In this document: positions 1 to 11,162 of the stretch, one piece after another
How the letters are laid out: every line of letters begins with the position of its first letter
Numbering within the stretch: position 1 is the first letter of the stretch
Assembly (NCBI GenBank): GCA_911728435.2
Contig: OU452213.1
Location: 4,567,834 to 4,631,833, forward strand
DNA length: 64,000 nucleotides
Origin: Apoderus coryli
Taxonomy: Eukaryota; Arthropoda; Insecta; Coleoptera; Attelabidae
Direction: 5' to 3'
The notes under the pieces: generated by a model
Seen by the model: the letters and a program-made list of their open reading frames with translations, nothing else
The model's database searches: none
What the model was told of the DNA's origin: nothing
Made by a program: the position numbers and the translations under genes

Positions 1-145
1 TGTTTTCTTGAACCTTGGTTTTCAATTTAATTACTTTTTTTTTTTTGGGGTATCAGGTTCGAATTTTGAAATGAAGATTCCTTATTTCATTTTTGTAAAC
101 AATTGGTTTAATTTGTCATTTATTTTTTTCCCTTTTCAATTCTAC

Positions 146-190
146 CATTCGACGTTTCGACAATGGTTATTGTCTTCTTCACGGATCATA
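146..190 (-). ncRNA. Degenerate hammerhead-ribozyme-like motif
   Basis: On the minus strand the order is GTGAAGA (core CUGANGA with the first C changed), one extra A, a 6-bp stem II (GACAAT/ATTGTC, loop AACC), then GAAAC and GTC. This is the layout of the minimal hammerheads found elsewhere in the window. Stem I does not pair well and the first core base is wrong, so it is probably an inactive relic. Confidence 0.4.
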
Positions 191-229
191 TTATATTGAT
201 TTCTAAAATATTTTGTCCTCAGCCCTTAA

Positions 230-290
230 ACATCGTGTTGAATTTTCGTTTTAGTAACAGTAAGAACAAAACGAAAATTCAACACGATGT
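230..290. repeat. Perfect 23-bp inverted repeat (hairpin)
   Basis: Positions 230-252 and 268-290 are exact reverse complements separated by 15 bases, so either strand's transcript would fold into one tight stem. It lies 40 bases from the degenerate hammerhead-like motif. It could be a minimal foldback element. No flanking gene is visible. Confidence 0.7.
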
Positions 291-430
291 AATATTCCTC
301 CCGCATTCCACAATACGGCGTGATTTCATTATTAATAAACGGTTATTAATTTTCTTATATTTAAATTCGCAGTCTAATAAAATACCTCTTAAAGTTTCAA
401 AAGATCGATAATTATAATTATGGTATTCGC

Positions 431-616
431 TCAGTTATTCGAAATCATTTCCAAAGTAGGGACTTTATTTTCCTTATAAAAATTATGAATTGTTCTTCGA
501 ATACATTCCTTTGAGGCATCGTCAATATTTTTAAATTTTTGATTTTTCCGTTTTCTTTTAACAGAGTGATCTACAACAACCCCTTTTCTAATAACGCCCC
601 TCAATACCATTCTCAT
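431..616 (-). pseudogene. N-terminal fragment of a DDE transposase (helix-turn-helix part)
   Basis: The minus-strand frame reads about 60 residues of a basic helical segment (KRKRKNQKF, then DASKECIRRTIHNFY, then PTLEMI). It resembles the DNA-binding start of insect IS630/Tc1-like transposases of the kind seen in pieces at 11293-12276. No catalytic part follows. Assignment is by resemblance only. Confidence 0.35.
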
Positions 617-1003
617 AACCTCTATTTATTGCAACCAACCCGATTTCGCCACAATTATGAAGGGAAGAAACCACTGACAAGGGCTTGCACGCTATGCAAC
701 GGTTGGTTCTTAAATAGACATGTAAATTATTTCGACGGCAGTGTTTCCTCCTTTAAACGGGAACTAGGAGAGCATTTAAGCTCAGTCCATTTGTAGATGT
801 TTTTCTGTATCATTGCTGTTGATGACGGTTCTAATCGTTCACGTGTATTTAATTTAATTTATAATTAATTTATACCATTGCCATATATTTGTTTTTGTAT
901 TTTTGTGTTTTTTTGATATTTCTGGATAATTTATGCATAATATGTTTTGTCTTGTAATTGGGCGTAAGCCTGTTAGACATAATAAAGATTATTATTATTA
1001 TTA
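600..1003 (+). pseudogene. 3' end of a 5'-truncated CR1-like LINE
   Basis: Codons up to the TAG at 794-796 read like the C-terminus of a CR1-type reverse transcriptase (PTRFRHNYEGKKPL, later SFKRELGEHL). A short 3' UTR follows, with AATAAA at 980 and a terminal (ATT)n run at 985-1003. Microsatellite tails of this kind mark the 3' end of many LINEs. The reverse transcriptase core is absent, so this is a dead-on-arrival copy. Confidence 0.65.
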
Positions 1004-1499
1004 ACTAGATTAATAGTAGAAACAGGAATCTAAGTTAATTCAAACATTTTTTTTATAATAAATGTATTCGTCACTTCATTATTTTCAGACCTTAACTGAT
1101 GATAAATATTTTTGCTCATATAAATATTGATGCTTAAACTCCCCAACGTGTTCCGCTCGTGTCGTATACCATCATAACGTATCGCGTGGCCGTGTTGCTG
1201 CATACACTGTCACTGTATACAGTGACAGAAAAAATGTCATCCACTTGAGGTGTGATTAAAAATTATTATGTAATTTGATAGATCTTCTCACATTTTATTA
1301 ATCTAAGAAAAACTATTGAACAGATCATGGTTACAATATTCTGCCACCGTGTTTTACTGTCGGACACAAATTTTCTTCGTAAATTCCACATTAAGTCGGC
1401 GCAATACCATATGATTATATTTAGATTAATCTAGAAAATAACACGTTGCCAAAAATTATTTGTTTCATTCATGTTATATTTATATGCAAACTCTAATCA
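1004..1499. other. AT-rich spacer with one short palindrome
   Basis: No coding signal is visible on either strand. The only structure noted is a perfect 22-bp palindrome at 1207-1228 (CTGTCACTG, TATA, CAGTGACAG). Confidence 0.6.
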
Positions 1500-2345
1500 T
1501 TAACCTAATAGTTTTGCCAGTCCATGTAGTTACTTTTCTTATAAGGCGGATTCCTTTAACAAGCATGATTTATTATACGTCTTATATACGAGCGAGAAAT
1601 GTATCAAAAAAACGCTGAATTCGATGCCCATTTCTAATGTAAAAAGGCATGGGAACGGATAGCCCCGGTAGAATCGTGAAATTTATATATTATACAAGAA
1701 TTTATATTTTATTTCAAAATGCCACTTGCATAATTGTCATACAGCAAATTTTAGCTCTTTAGTTCCTTGGTTGTCAGATTTATTTTGTCCTAGTATATAA
1801 AATATGTAATATCTTTATATGGGAGAATGTTTTCGTAAAAGTAGATTTGAAACTAAAGTTTTCGTGAAAGAAAATTGAAAATAAAGATTGGCTAATTTAA
1901 GTTTGTCTTTAATTAACTTGTCTTGGGTATGTAAATTGAATTTGGATTGATTGATTTTGGTATTTTACGTCAATAATGATAGATTGAATAAAGTGTGGCA
2001 ACCGCGATTTTCGCAATTTTTCTAGGTTGTTGTCACATTTTGAATGAATTGCATGGAATGACAACAACAACAACAACGAAATTATTTTAGCAAAGGTAAA
2101 ATAAAATAAACTTGGGGAAATTAAGATTATATTTAATTAACCATCTGGGGGTGTGTCGGATCTAAATAGGTTTCAGTTTAATTAAGCTATTGCGCGAATA
2201 ATAAGTACGAGCTGTAGGATAGAGATAATTTGAAAGACATTCCGGCAGCCTTGCATTGTAAGTTGGTATGTTGTTTAAGCGAGTAGATTCCATAAGAATA
2301 ACATACACATCTGTTCTCTTTTCTACTGACTTTACTTTAATGAAA
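1500..2345 (+). repeat. Dispersed repeat, copy 1 (modules A then B)
   Basis: Module A (about 1510-1750, holding GGCATGGGAACGGATAG at about 1648) and module B (about 1996-2345, holding ACTTGGGGAAATTAA and GCGAGTAGATTCC) both recur as reverse complements at 16370-16610 and 17140-17470. No open frame or terminal motif identifies the family. The module order differs between copies (see findings). Confidence 0.65.
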
Positions 2346-2934
2346 AATGTTACGATTTGGGAACTATTTTAAAAATGTTTCCCCTAAAAGTAGCATACCG
2401 CCTATTCTCAATATTTAACTGTATGTTAAAACACATGGCATATTTTACACTTGTTTTGATTGTCAGAAATCCTTGCCCAACTTTATCCTGTTTTCGTTCA
2501 AGATTAGAGTGAATAAGGGCTTACATAATTTATATTTCTTGACATTAACTTTGGATATACTATACCATCTATTTCTTCTAGTGTAGTCTCAATATAATAG
2601 GATTTTCGTTCCATGTATTTCTAATTTTTTTGCCTTAAATCTTCTAAGTTATGGGTTGGCGTTTTATACACTTTATTTTGTTTCGAACAGTCCTTAAAAT
2701 CAACCACTTTACTTGGAATTTTCATATCATTCGAATGATTTTTTGATAGAAATGTACCCGTGTTACTCTTATTACCGAACACATCTGCGACCGATTTAGC
2801 AGCATTTAGTAATAAGCAATGTTTTTCAGATATAAGCTGTAAGATTATTATTAATTTTTTATATATATATATATAAATTTGTGTGTCATCTGCAAAAAAG
2901 TGCTGCTAACAATTTTTGACTTAAGGTTTTGGGG
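2346..2934. other. AT-rich DNA without recognised features
   Basis: No gene is seen on either strand. A short (TA)n run lies at about 2861-2875. Confidence 0.5.
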
Positions 2935-3360
2935 CTGTCAGTAAAAACTTCAAATATTTGTCAAACCCCATTGAAATGGTGAGAGAATTTGTTTACTTGG
3001 GGATAACTTTCTCTGCTTCATCCCTTTTTCCGGAGGCAGCTGCGGTTATGTCCACAAAGGCAACTCAAGCTACGGGACTAATGGCGAATTCTCGACTAAC
3101 ATCGTGGAAAGCCAGAATGCAATTATATCACTCTCACTCACTGATTTTGAGCATATTAATGAATTGCGCGGTAGTATGGGGTCTTAGATACCCTGATGTA
3201 ATCGAGCGGGTGCAAGTTCAGTTTTTTAAGCGATTGCTCCTACTACCTAAAACAACCCCAAACTATTTAATTCGAATTGAGACAGGCACTGTAAAGCTTT
3301 CAGTTTTGCTATTCCAGCTAGCACTGAATTGGTTATTAAGTATCTTGGATAGGGCCTAGT
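2935..3360 (+). pseudogene. LINE reverse transcriptase fragment (after the YADD region)
   Basis: The frame ending at the TAG at 3357-3359 gives a typical post-catalytic stretch of a non-LTR reverse transcriptase: VREFVYLGITF, then ATGLMANSRLTSWKARM, a conserved Trp segment, and ERVQVQFFKRLLLLP. The N-terminal endonuclease and catalytic palm are missing, so this is a truncated copy. The clade was not determined. Confidence 0.7.
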
Positions 3361-3635
3361 AGTATGCATTTTTTTGTTATTTTCTTTCTCGTATTTTATA
3401 TAAAACAATTCACTATTAATTTTCAGGGTAATAGCACGATATGTAATAGTATAATATATGAATCGCATAATACCTATTTTATATGCATTGGTTAGTGTTT
3501 GGTGGTTATGGTTATAGTTGTTATTGATTATATTTATAATAGATATTTTTATTTTTCTTCTTCTAAATTTGTAAAAAATTTCATAAGCAAATAAATTGAA
3601 TTCAATTGAGTTAAGTTGGAAATTGAGACACGTAC

Positions 3636-3830
3636 TTACAAATAAAATAAAGGTCCCAAAATTGAGCCCTCAGTAACTCCCTTTAAAATAGTGGCGATAG
3701 TTGAAAATATATTGTTATATGTAACTGCCTGTTTTCGATCCTGTAAATAATTATGCAAAATGTCTGAAGCGCCGGGAATCTCCAAGTTTACCATCACTTG
3801 GGCAACATAATAATAATACATGAATAATTT
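3636..3830 (-). pseudogene. LINE reverse transcriptase fragment (GxxxGSILGPL motif)
   Basis: The minus-strand frame shows LHNYLQDRKQAV followed about 20 residues later by GVTEGSILGPLFYL. This is the conserved RT motif (usually GVPQGSILGPLLF) with PQ changed to TE. Nothing of the catalytic YADD box remains. Upstream residues are not recognisable. Confidence 0.65.
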
Positions 3831-3849
3831 ATATATTTCCTGCATAATA

Positions 3850-4830
3850 TGTTATACCTATCTCCAGCTGTTTTCGAAATATTTAAAATTTTATGTCAAA
3901 AATGACGTTTTCAGAATAAAGAATTATAACAATTTTTTATTAAATAGAAGCTTTAATAATTTAATTTGTTAGAATATCCTAGGAGATATAGACCTACGTA
4001 TATTTTTCTCGTAAATATTAAGACAGGGTATTTTAAAAAAAGGGTAAAAAATCAAATTGAAAAAAGTGTCAAAATTCAAAATTTTTAAATGGCAATCACC
4101 CATTTTATATATTGTTTATTTTTTTACATCAAAAATAAGGGCAAGTTTATGAAAGTAAGTATGTTTTTAACGACACACACTGGGTCAGTTATTAAACTCG
4201 TTACGATTTTTTTTTACGATTAAGTGCACCAGAGTCGTCATAGCACGAGTATAGGTATCTTTAAATAAATGTTTTTCTAATTTTGTAAGATTTAGTTAGA
4301 AATAAGTGTAAACACCACACTTAAGTAGGTATACAATTAGATTACATAGAAATAAGTGTTCATCAAACAAAGACAATATAAGTAGGTATACAACGGCTGT
4401 CCACTTATAAAATATTTATAATTACCCCCTTATCACATTCCAAAAATAGAAAAACACTCGATATTTACGTATCTTTACGTACCTACTCGTTAAGATGATC
4501 ATATTTAAAATTAAATTAATAATTATTTTTATCATAAATATTATTCAAGATTATGTATATTTATTTTATTCATTCAGATTTACCATTTCAAACGTGTTAT
4601 GAAGGTCATATTTTCATCAGTACCAGTATCAACCTTAACAATTATTATTACATAAATGAAATTAGTATAATTGTAAACTTTGATCCTTAAATATTTTTTT
4701 TTGCACGACAGATTTTCTTAGTAAAAGCTGTCGCAAACACTTTGCTGCTGGCCAATTTATGTATTTCTAGGTAGGTGGTTTTTATTAGTAACATATCATT
4801 AATTAAAATGTACTTAAATCACAGGAATAT
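3850..4830. other. AT-rich DNA with a decayed ribozyme-like relic
   Basis: No gene is visible. At about 4568-4635 the minus strand reads CTGATGA, then a segment ending ACACGTTTG. This resembles the hammerhead at 58835-58877 but the GAAA box and stem II are lost. Confidence 0.4.
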
Positions 4831-4849
4831 ACAGGGTTGTTCATATACA

Positions 4850-4955
4850 ATGCTCAAAGGTTTGTACATCAACCCCAATTTTTAACCACTCCTCTGAAGC
4901 ATCAATTCGTTGTTGTTTTTGGTCGACTGTCAGCTCACGCGGCACCTACTTTGCA
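4850..4955 (-). pseudogene. Mariner transposase fragment
   Basis: The minus-strand frame reads about 30 residues including WVPRELTVDQKQQRID, the widely conserved linker between the paired helix-turn-helix and the catalytic domain of mariner transposases. Nothing else of the element is recognisable next to it. It lies where the AT-rich family repeat begins. Confidence 0.6.
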
Positions 4956-4979
4956 CAGAGCAAAGAACAAAAAACAAAA

Positions 4980-7200
4980 AATATCAACTTTATTAATCTG
5001 TATTAAAATAATGTAAAATTACTAACCTTTTATAATTCTGGATCTCTGCTTCTCACTCACGATTTACTTAAAAGAAAATCAATAATTAAAGGACTCTTCT
5101 GTTCACCAACATATCGAAAAGTTTATTTGAAATAAAACACATGATCTGGGCTTTTCAAATCAACTAAATTTAATAATTATAACTAATAAAGACAATGAAT
5201 AACAAACAAAGAAATAAATATGTAAAAATAAAAAGAATAAAACAATTAAAAGAATGAAAATCAAAAGAAAATCTTAGTCATTACTTTACAACTTAAAATA
5301 GGTAGATTAATATAATTACGAATAATAATAAAGGACTTTATTTCAGTACAGTGGCAGATGTCACTGTTCTGTTCAGCTAACCCTCAAAATATAACATAAT
5401 GTTACAAACAAAAAATGTGCTACCAAAGTACAATCATTACAATATTTTTTTGAAACATACAATAATAATAACATACAATTATAAAATAGACAATAAAAAA
5501 CTAGGTACAACTCAAAGCTCATTAATCCAATCAAAAAAGCCTAAAATAAATGAACGTATCTAACTCAAATTTGGTTTACAAATTAGCATGTTATGTAATT
5601 TAATTCTAAATATATTTTTTGGTAATGTTCTTAAATCATATGAGAGTTCATTCATGTATTTCGTTATAATGTAGGAGAAAAATCGTTTACACATTTCCGT
5701 AGAGTGAACAGGAGTCCAATTGCCTGAGGAGCCTCATCAAGAGGGAATGACAGATACATCTGTGTATCGTTAGTGTAGTAATGCTGTTGGCATGATATAA
5801 AAGCAGATGGAAAATTTGAGGTGTACAAAGTGAATAAGAGCGGACCCAGTATCGATCCCTGTGGAACTCCCTTACTAACCTTTAAAAAAGAAGACAATTT
5901 ACTTATATTAATTCCCATACGAAACTTTTAATTACAATTGAAAACTGAATATAATTTAACTGTAATCTGTATTAAAACTGATTTGCAAAACAAAGAGGCC
6001 TTCAATTAAAAAGAATCAACAAAAACTTACGGAAGCTTTACTATTAAGAAACTTTAGATAAAATTGACTACTTCAGAATGAAGTTGAAATGGACTTAATC
6101 TTTATACTGGTATAATTTAAAACAAAAACTGGAAAATAATTCTTCAACTGTGTTACATCAAAAAACAAATTAAAATAATTAATTAACTTTATACAATTGA
6201 TACCTCTAGACCATACCAAAGCTAAAACGAATCTAATTTGGAAAGTCCGATTGCATTTCCAAATAGCTTCATAAAAATGAGAAGTAGGTACTATAGACTG
6301 AACATAGGCAATAAGAAAAAGGCATTTTAAAATACACCCCTATAAAATACAACTACAGGGTGAATAGATTCAGAAATAAAATACATTTTTCTGTCGACTG
6401 TAATAATAAGTTATTCCTAATTATATTTCAACTTAATGCCGATATTCCTTTCACTGTAGATCCGAACACATTCTACTCTCATATAGTAAAACTACAATAA
6501 GGGTAACTCTAATGAAAGGGTTTTACCTGCAATAAAAAAGAACCGCCCAAGAATCAGCTCATTCTGATTCAAATTTGTAGGTAATATCGGACCTTGCTGA
6601 ATCTTACAACTAATTTGTTAATTTAAACAATTTAAAGAGGTGTCTTGACAATGACTGTCCTGTAACTACAACATCTGGTTATCCTTTCCACTATATGCAT
6701 TTATATTTTCAAAATCCATAAAACAAACATAATATTTTCGACTAAAAGGGTCTCCTTTTTTAGGTACTAATTCTTTTATCACATTGGAAAAGGCACCAGA
6801 GATAATAAGTTTATTATTTACAGATGTTGTATAATATTTACAATAATATTGTAAAATTCTTGGAAGATAAAGAACTTAAAACTTTGAGTAACATTTGGTA
6901 ACAATCTATTTAAAATAATATTCACGAAGTATTAGATATCCCGCACCTTGTTGAATCTTAACTAATTTATTAATTTAAAGGTTTTGAAGGTGTCTCGACA
7001 ATGACCGTCCTGTAACTACATAATTCATTCTTCTAACGAAACATAGCCATCTGTTTCTAGTCCACTTTATCTTCGCAGTGTTTATTGCTTTTCGAAAAAC
7101 TAATACCAATAAACTATAGGATAAAAACAGACCTTTTGCTAGGTACTAGATTTTGGGCCCCTAATTTAGAAATAATTTATTACAAGATTAGAACATGAGA
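4980..7200. repeat. Copy 1 of an AT-rich dispersed repeat family (family R)
   Basis: The stretch shares long similar segments with 41620-44640, 52683-54585 and 21871-22322. Examples are the 'ttataattctggatc' to 'aataaatatgta' block at 5030-5230, the CTGTCGACTGTAATAA block near 6391, and two GACAATGACnGTCCTGTAAC blocks near 6648 and 6998. Those two blocks suggest an internal duplication. No conserved open frame is seen. A LINE fragment sits inside at 5664-5918. Confidence 0.6.
5664..5918 (-). pseudogene. LINE reverse transcriptase fragment
   Basis: The minus strand reads VSKGVPQGSILGPLLFTLYTS, then YTNDTQMYLSF, which is the altered catalytic box (usually YADDTQ). The second Asp is kept but the first is Asn, so the enzyme would be inactive even if complete. 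Sequence on both sides belongs to the AT-rich repeat. Confidence 0.75.
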
Positions 7201-8079
7201 AAACGTCTAGTTTGGGCCACGCTGTACACAAAAACTATAAAAACTAACTCATACTCAATTAAATTGGCATAAGTGTTCTAAATGTATGCTAAATTTGACA
7301 GCTGCTGACTAAAAGACTTTTAATTAATAAAAAATAAGAAGCTAAATCTAGGCCACTGTACGTTTGCTCAATGGGGAAATTTTTGTTTGTTTATCCTGAT
7401 AATCTAGTTAATTTTGCATATTATACAGTGGCATGACAGTGAATTAAACATATTGTGTTTGTGCCATTCAGTACCATGACAAACACTTGATCACATTAAT
7501 GGATTTTCCATGATAAATCAGGATTTCCAACGTTTGTTCGTATTTCTCCACATTCCAACAACAACTACCGATATGGTAATTTAAATAATTCACGATTAGC
7601 AAATGTGACAACATTGTGTGTATCCAATTATTATTCTGTCACATTCGTTTCTCTCTCAAGCAGCATCTAATAAAACAAGTCGGTGTCCTTCAACTTTTGC
7701 TAAGAAAATTCAAATTAATAGCACTAACATCAAAAATCAATATTACCTTAATGTAAATGTGCGAGTGATACACGAAATATATAATATGCAACTCATTTTT
7801 TATTATTCACAACCTGTATTTCAATTGTTTTTTATGATTCTACGCTGGTACCTACACAACTAATTAATATCAATTTATTTTAATTTTTGCATATTTTACA
7901 AAGACAAAGAAATGCTATTTTCGCTTCTGGAGATAATTTATTCTCTAGCGATCTGAGCTAACGCTGAATTGAAACACGGGACCATCGAATATTAACTATA
8001 GACAAGAAGATCCACTTGACGCTGAAAACGGCATCGACTCGTCGCATTCCCAGCTCGTTTCTGGTCATTGAAAATCACT
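7201..8079. other. AT-rich DNA without recognised genes
   Basis: The one open frame here (7618-7863, +) starts with no plausible context, shows no domain and has the composition of random AT-rich DNA. The 3' flank of the mariner begins near 8040. Confidence 0.5.
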
Positions 8080-9085
8080 TTATTGTTTTTGAAAATATTC
8101 CCCATGAAGATCTATACACTTTTGCATGCGTTTGAACCAATTGTCGAAGCACTTTTGCCACTCTGATTGAGGTATCTCCAAAACATGCATTCTGAATGCA
8201 ACAACCGCTTCTTCAGGTGTCGAAAAACGTTGACCTCCACCAAGGCAGGACTATACGGCGGATGACTCATCAAATCGATGTTTTGGGCGCTCAAAAATGC
8301 AGTTGTTTGAGCCGATGTGTGAGAGCTCGCATTGTCGTGGTGAAGAGTGATCCGTCTTCGGCGGTTGGTTTTCCTGGTTTCTTGGAAGACAACTGGCAAA
8401 CAAATGGTTGTGTACCACCTGAATTGACTGTTCTGCGTTGTTCTAGTGGTACGGTTGCGACATGTCCAGTTTTTCCGGAAAAACAGGCGACCATTTGCTT
8501 GGAAGTGCTTCGTGCGCGAATAACTTTTGTTGGATTTGGCTCATCTTGAAACACCCATACAGTCGACTACTGTTTACTTTCGGTCTCATACGCGTAAATC
8601 CACGATTCATCACCTGTCACGATGCCATAGACGTGTTTCGAAGCACCGCGATCGTATTTTTTGAGCATTTCTTTCGACCAATCGACACGAGTCTTTTTTT
8701 GAGCGATTGACAAATTGTGTGCGATCCAACGCGAACAAATTTTTTTGACAGTCAAATGTTTATGCAATATTGAATGTATGCTAGTCCCACTAATGCCTAA
8801 GGTTGTCGCAATCTCTTGATAGGTCACATGACGATCTTGCAATATCAGTTCGCGCACAGCATCAATGGTTTTCGGAACAACAACTGATTTTGGACGACCT
8901 TCACAAAATTCGTCTTCGAGTGAACTACGGCCACGATTGAATTCACCATACCATCGATAAACACTGGTCCTTGATAGAGCTTCATCGCCAAAAATTTAAG
9001 TAAGTTCATCCATGTACTGATGCTGAGTTAATCCACGTCGAAATTTGTTAAATATAATCGAACGAAAATGTTCACGAAAATGTAA
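8080..9085 (-). pseudogene. Dead mariner transposase
   Basis: Reading from about 9085 to the TAA at 8080, the frame shows an N-terminal helix-turn-helix (RSIIFNKFRRGLTQHQYMDEL), VYRWYGEFNRGRSSLEDE, GRPKSVV, TGDESWIY (first catalytic Asp), HHDNASSH (second Asp), PPYSPAL and a C-terminal DLHGEYFQKQ. Breaks: a stop after DEL near 8995, a stop after ETESKQ near 8567, and a frameshift near 8400. The third catalytic region, normally DLAPND, reads ALVEVN, so the last Asp is lost. TIRs were not resolved. It directly abuts a LINE fragment at about 9090, which suggests insertion into or beside that LINE. Confidence 0.9.
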
Positions 9086-9089
9086 AATC

Positions 9090-10040
9090 AAGCAACACCA
9101 AGACACTCACTCGACCAAGGGCGTATGCACGAATTAAATTGTCGGTAAGGTTCATAAGTGAAGTTGCGGTGCCATAACCAGCTCGGAACACCGACTGATG
9201 TACAGGAATAAGCTCAACTGATCGGAAATACATATCAATTTGCCGGTAGACTAATTTCTCCAATACCTTGGAGAGGACCGGCAATAAACTTATGGGTTGT
9301 AGATCGGTAAAAGAGGCGGGGTCGGCAACATTTGGAAGGGGGATGACAAGAGCGTTCTTCCATGCTCTAGAAAAATGGCCTCTTTCTAAGCAATAATTCA
9401 AGATGTGGCAAACATACCGATCGATAACAGCTAAACACAATTTCAACATACGTAAGGATAATCCATCTGCACCAGCTGCACCGGAATTAACCCGGTTCAC
9501 AGCATCCACAACATCTGAAACATCAACCATACTCCAGTTGAACTCAACTCCAAGAAACAACCTGTGAGAATTGTAAGTGTTAATGGTGGGCAGACAAATA
9601 TTATTACTATTCTGAAAAACAGACGCAAAGTATTTGTTTATATCACCGACATGTGATAGTTGGGCAGGTAGGACTCGGGTTTTGGATATCTGAATACCGA
9701 GATTTTTACGTGAAAAATAGACTTATCTGATACGTCGTACAGCGACTCCAAGTCTGCGGACTTTTCCCTACGTAGAGAGGCCTTAGCGAAATTTCGCAAC
9801 TCTCTATATCGTTCTCATGTCGGAGGACATCTAATTCTTTTAGAATCTATATTATTATGTGTATAAGATACTATACTATAACTATAAGCGCGGCGAATTG
9901 CTTTGTTCCCACGTACATTAGACGTGTCGACACGATGAGGACTAACTGTTCCTTTTTCAACTGTGACGGGACCAAGTGAGAGATCCAGTCGAGTTGAAGA
10001 GCGTCAATAGTGTACAGGGTGTCCCAAATTCGATGAGTTT
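9090..10040 (-). pseudogene. Non-LTR retrotransposon fragment (end of endonuclease region plus start of RT)
   Basis: The minus strand reads, from high to low coordinates, a decayed region (SLGPVTVEKGTVSPHRVD near 9960), then an open stretch from 9560 with VNRVNSGAAGADGLSLRML, AWKNALVIPLPN, LQPISLLPVLSKVLEKLVYRQI and SVFRAGYGTATSLMNL. These are RT motifs 0-2 of a Jockey/R1-like LINE. The frame stops near the mariner, and the catalytic YADD box is missing. Several frames are needed to read it. Confidence 0.8.
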
Positions 10041-10059
10041 GCAGGTTATCCATCTTGTT

Positions 10060-11160
10060 AGTTCTATTTTTTATTTACTTTATGTTATTATTAATGTTTA
10101 GCGTTATTATTGTTATTAGAGTGAAGATAAATTTCAATTGCACCTTGGAACTAAGCACGTTACAAATCAAAAGTTAACCAGTATTTAAAAAAAGCCAAAA
10201 GGAGAGTGATCAGTTCGTTAGATGACGTTCTTAGAGAATAGTCAGTCGAATATAGAAAAAGCTGTTATTGTACTGAACGGATTAAATTCAATTAGTTGCA
10301 TTATTATCGGGTTTTATTTTAATGTAAGTACTGTTATTATCCTTACAATATCGAAGAACTAATAATTGGAGTCCATACAGATGCTTTGAATGTGATCGGA
10401 GAGGAAAAACTATAAACCATGTTTCCAAAAATGCACTAATTGCTTGGCCAAGGAATTAGAATTTAAAATCACTAAAGAATCCATGATGTATCCGTAATGA
10501 TTTAGTGAGAGAGTTACGTGTATATTCGATGAATAATGAATTCTAAATATAAACTGAAATTTTCACATTAACCTACAAAACGTTCTCTTTTGGCGTCTTC
10601 CATGTCTCGTTTATAAATGGCTTTCATATTTTCAATTCTGATTTTATAACGTAAACATGTGTAATTTCTGCTATGTACGGAGAATGGCCGATGCTAAAAA
10701 TAGCAACAATTTAAATACCTACTGACCAGCCATATAACATGTATACCTATAGTGGAAACGAAATAAAATGACATAAACACCAATAAAACAAGAAACAGAT
10801 AGAGAGCTATCATCTATCTTTGTTCCAAGGTATAGTTTTTTTAATGTTAGCTGAAAATGAGGCTTCTATTTCATATGTCAATAGCATGTTGTTGTTGAGC
10901 GTTCACTTAATGAGCGTACCTGCATATTTGTAAAACACCCAGAGAAGAACGATGGACACACAAATCCAACAAGTTAGATAACATATGGGTGATCAAGTAG
11001 TTGCTTAATCAAAATGAGAATTTTAAACGTGCCATATTATGCACTTTGGGTGTATTACCATTTTTAATATCCCGGGCTAAATTTTATTATCATTCATCAC
11101 ATCTTGGATTGTGGTAGTTGTTGAGAGATATATTTACTTCCAGTGTCGTAGTTTTATAGT
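10060..11160. other. AT-rich DNA, no gene seen
   Basis: Both strands were read for conserved protein blocks, splice-bounded exons and repeats; none was convincing. 'acagggtgtcccaaat' at 10015-10030 is one of the window's many recurring repeat ends. Confidence 0.5.
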
Positions 11161-11162
11161 AA

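Noticed and set aside
4568..4635. Hammerhead-like stretch (minus strand CTGATGA ... ACACGTTTG)
   Set aside because: The GAAA box reads ATAA and stem II does not pair. At best it is a decayed relic of the type at 58835.
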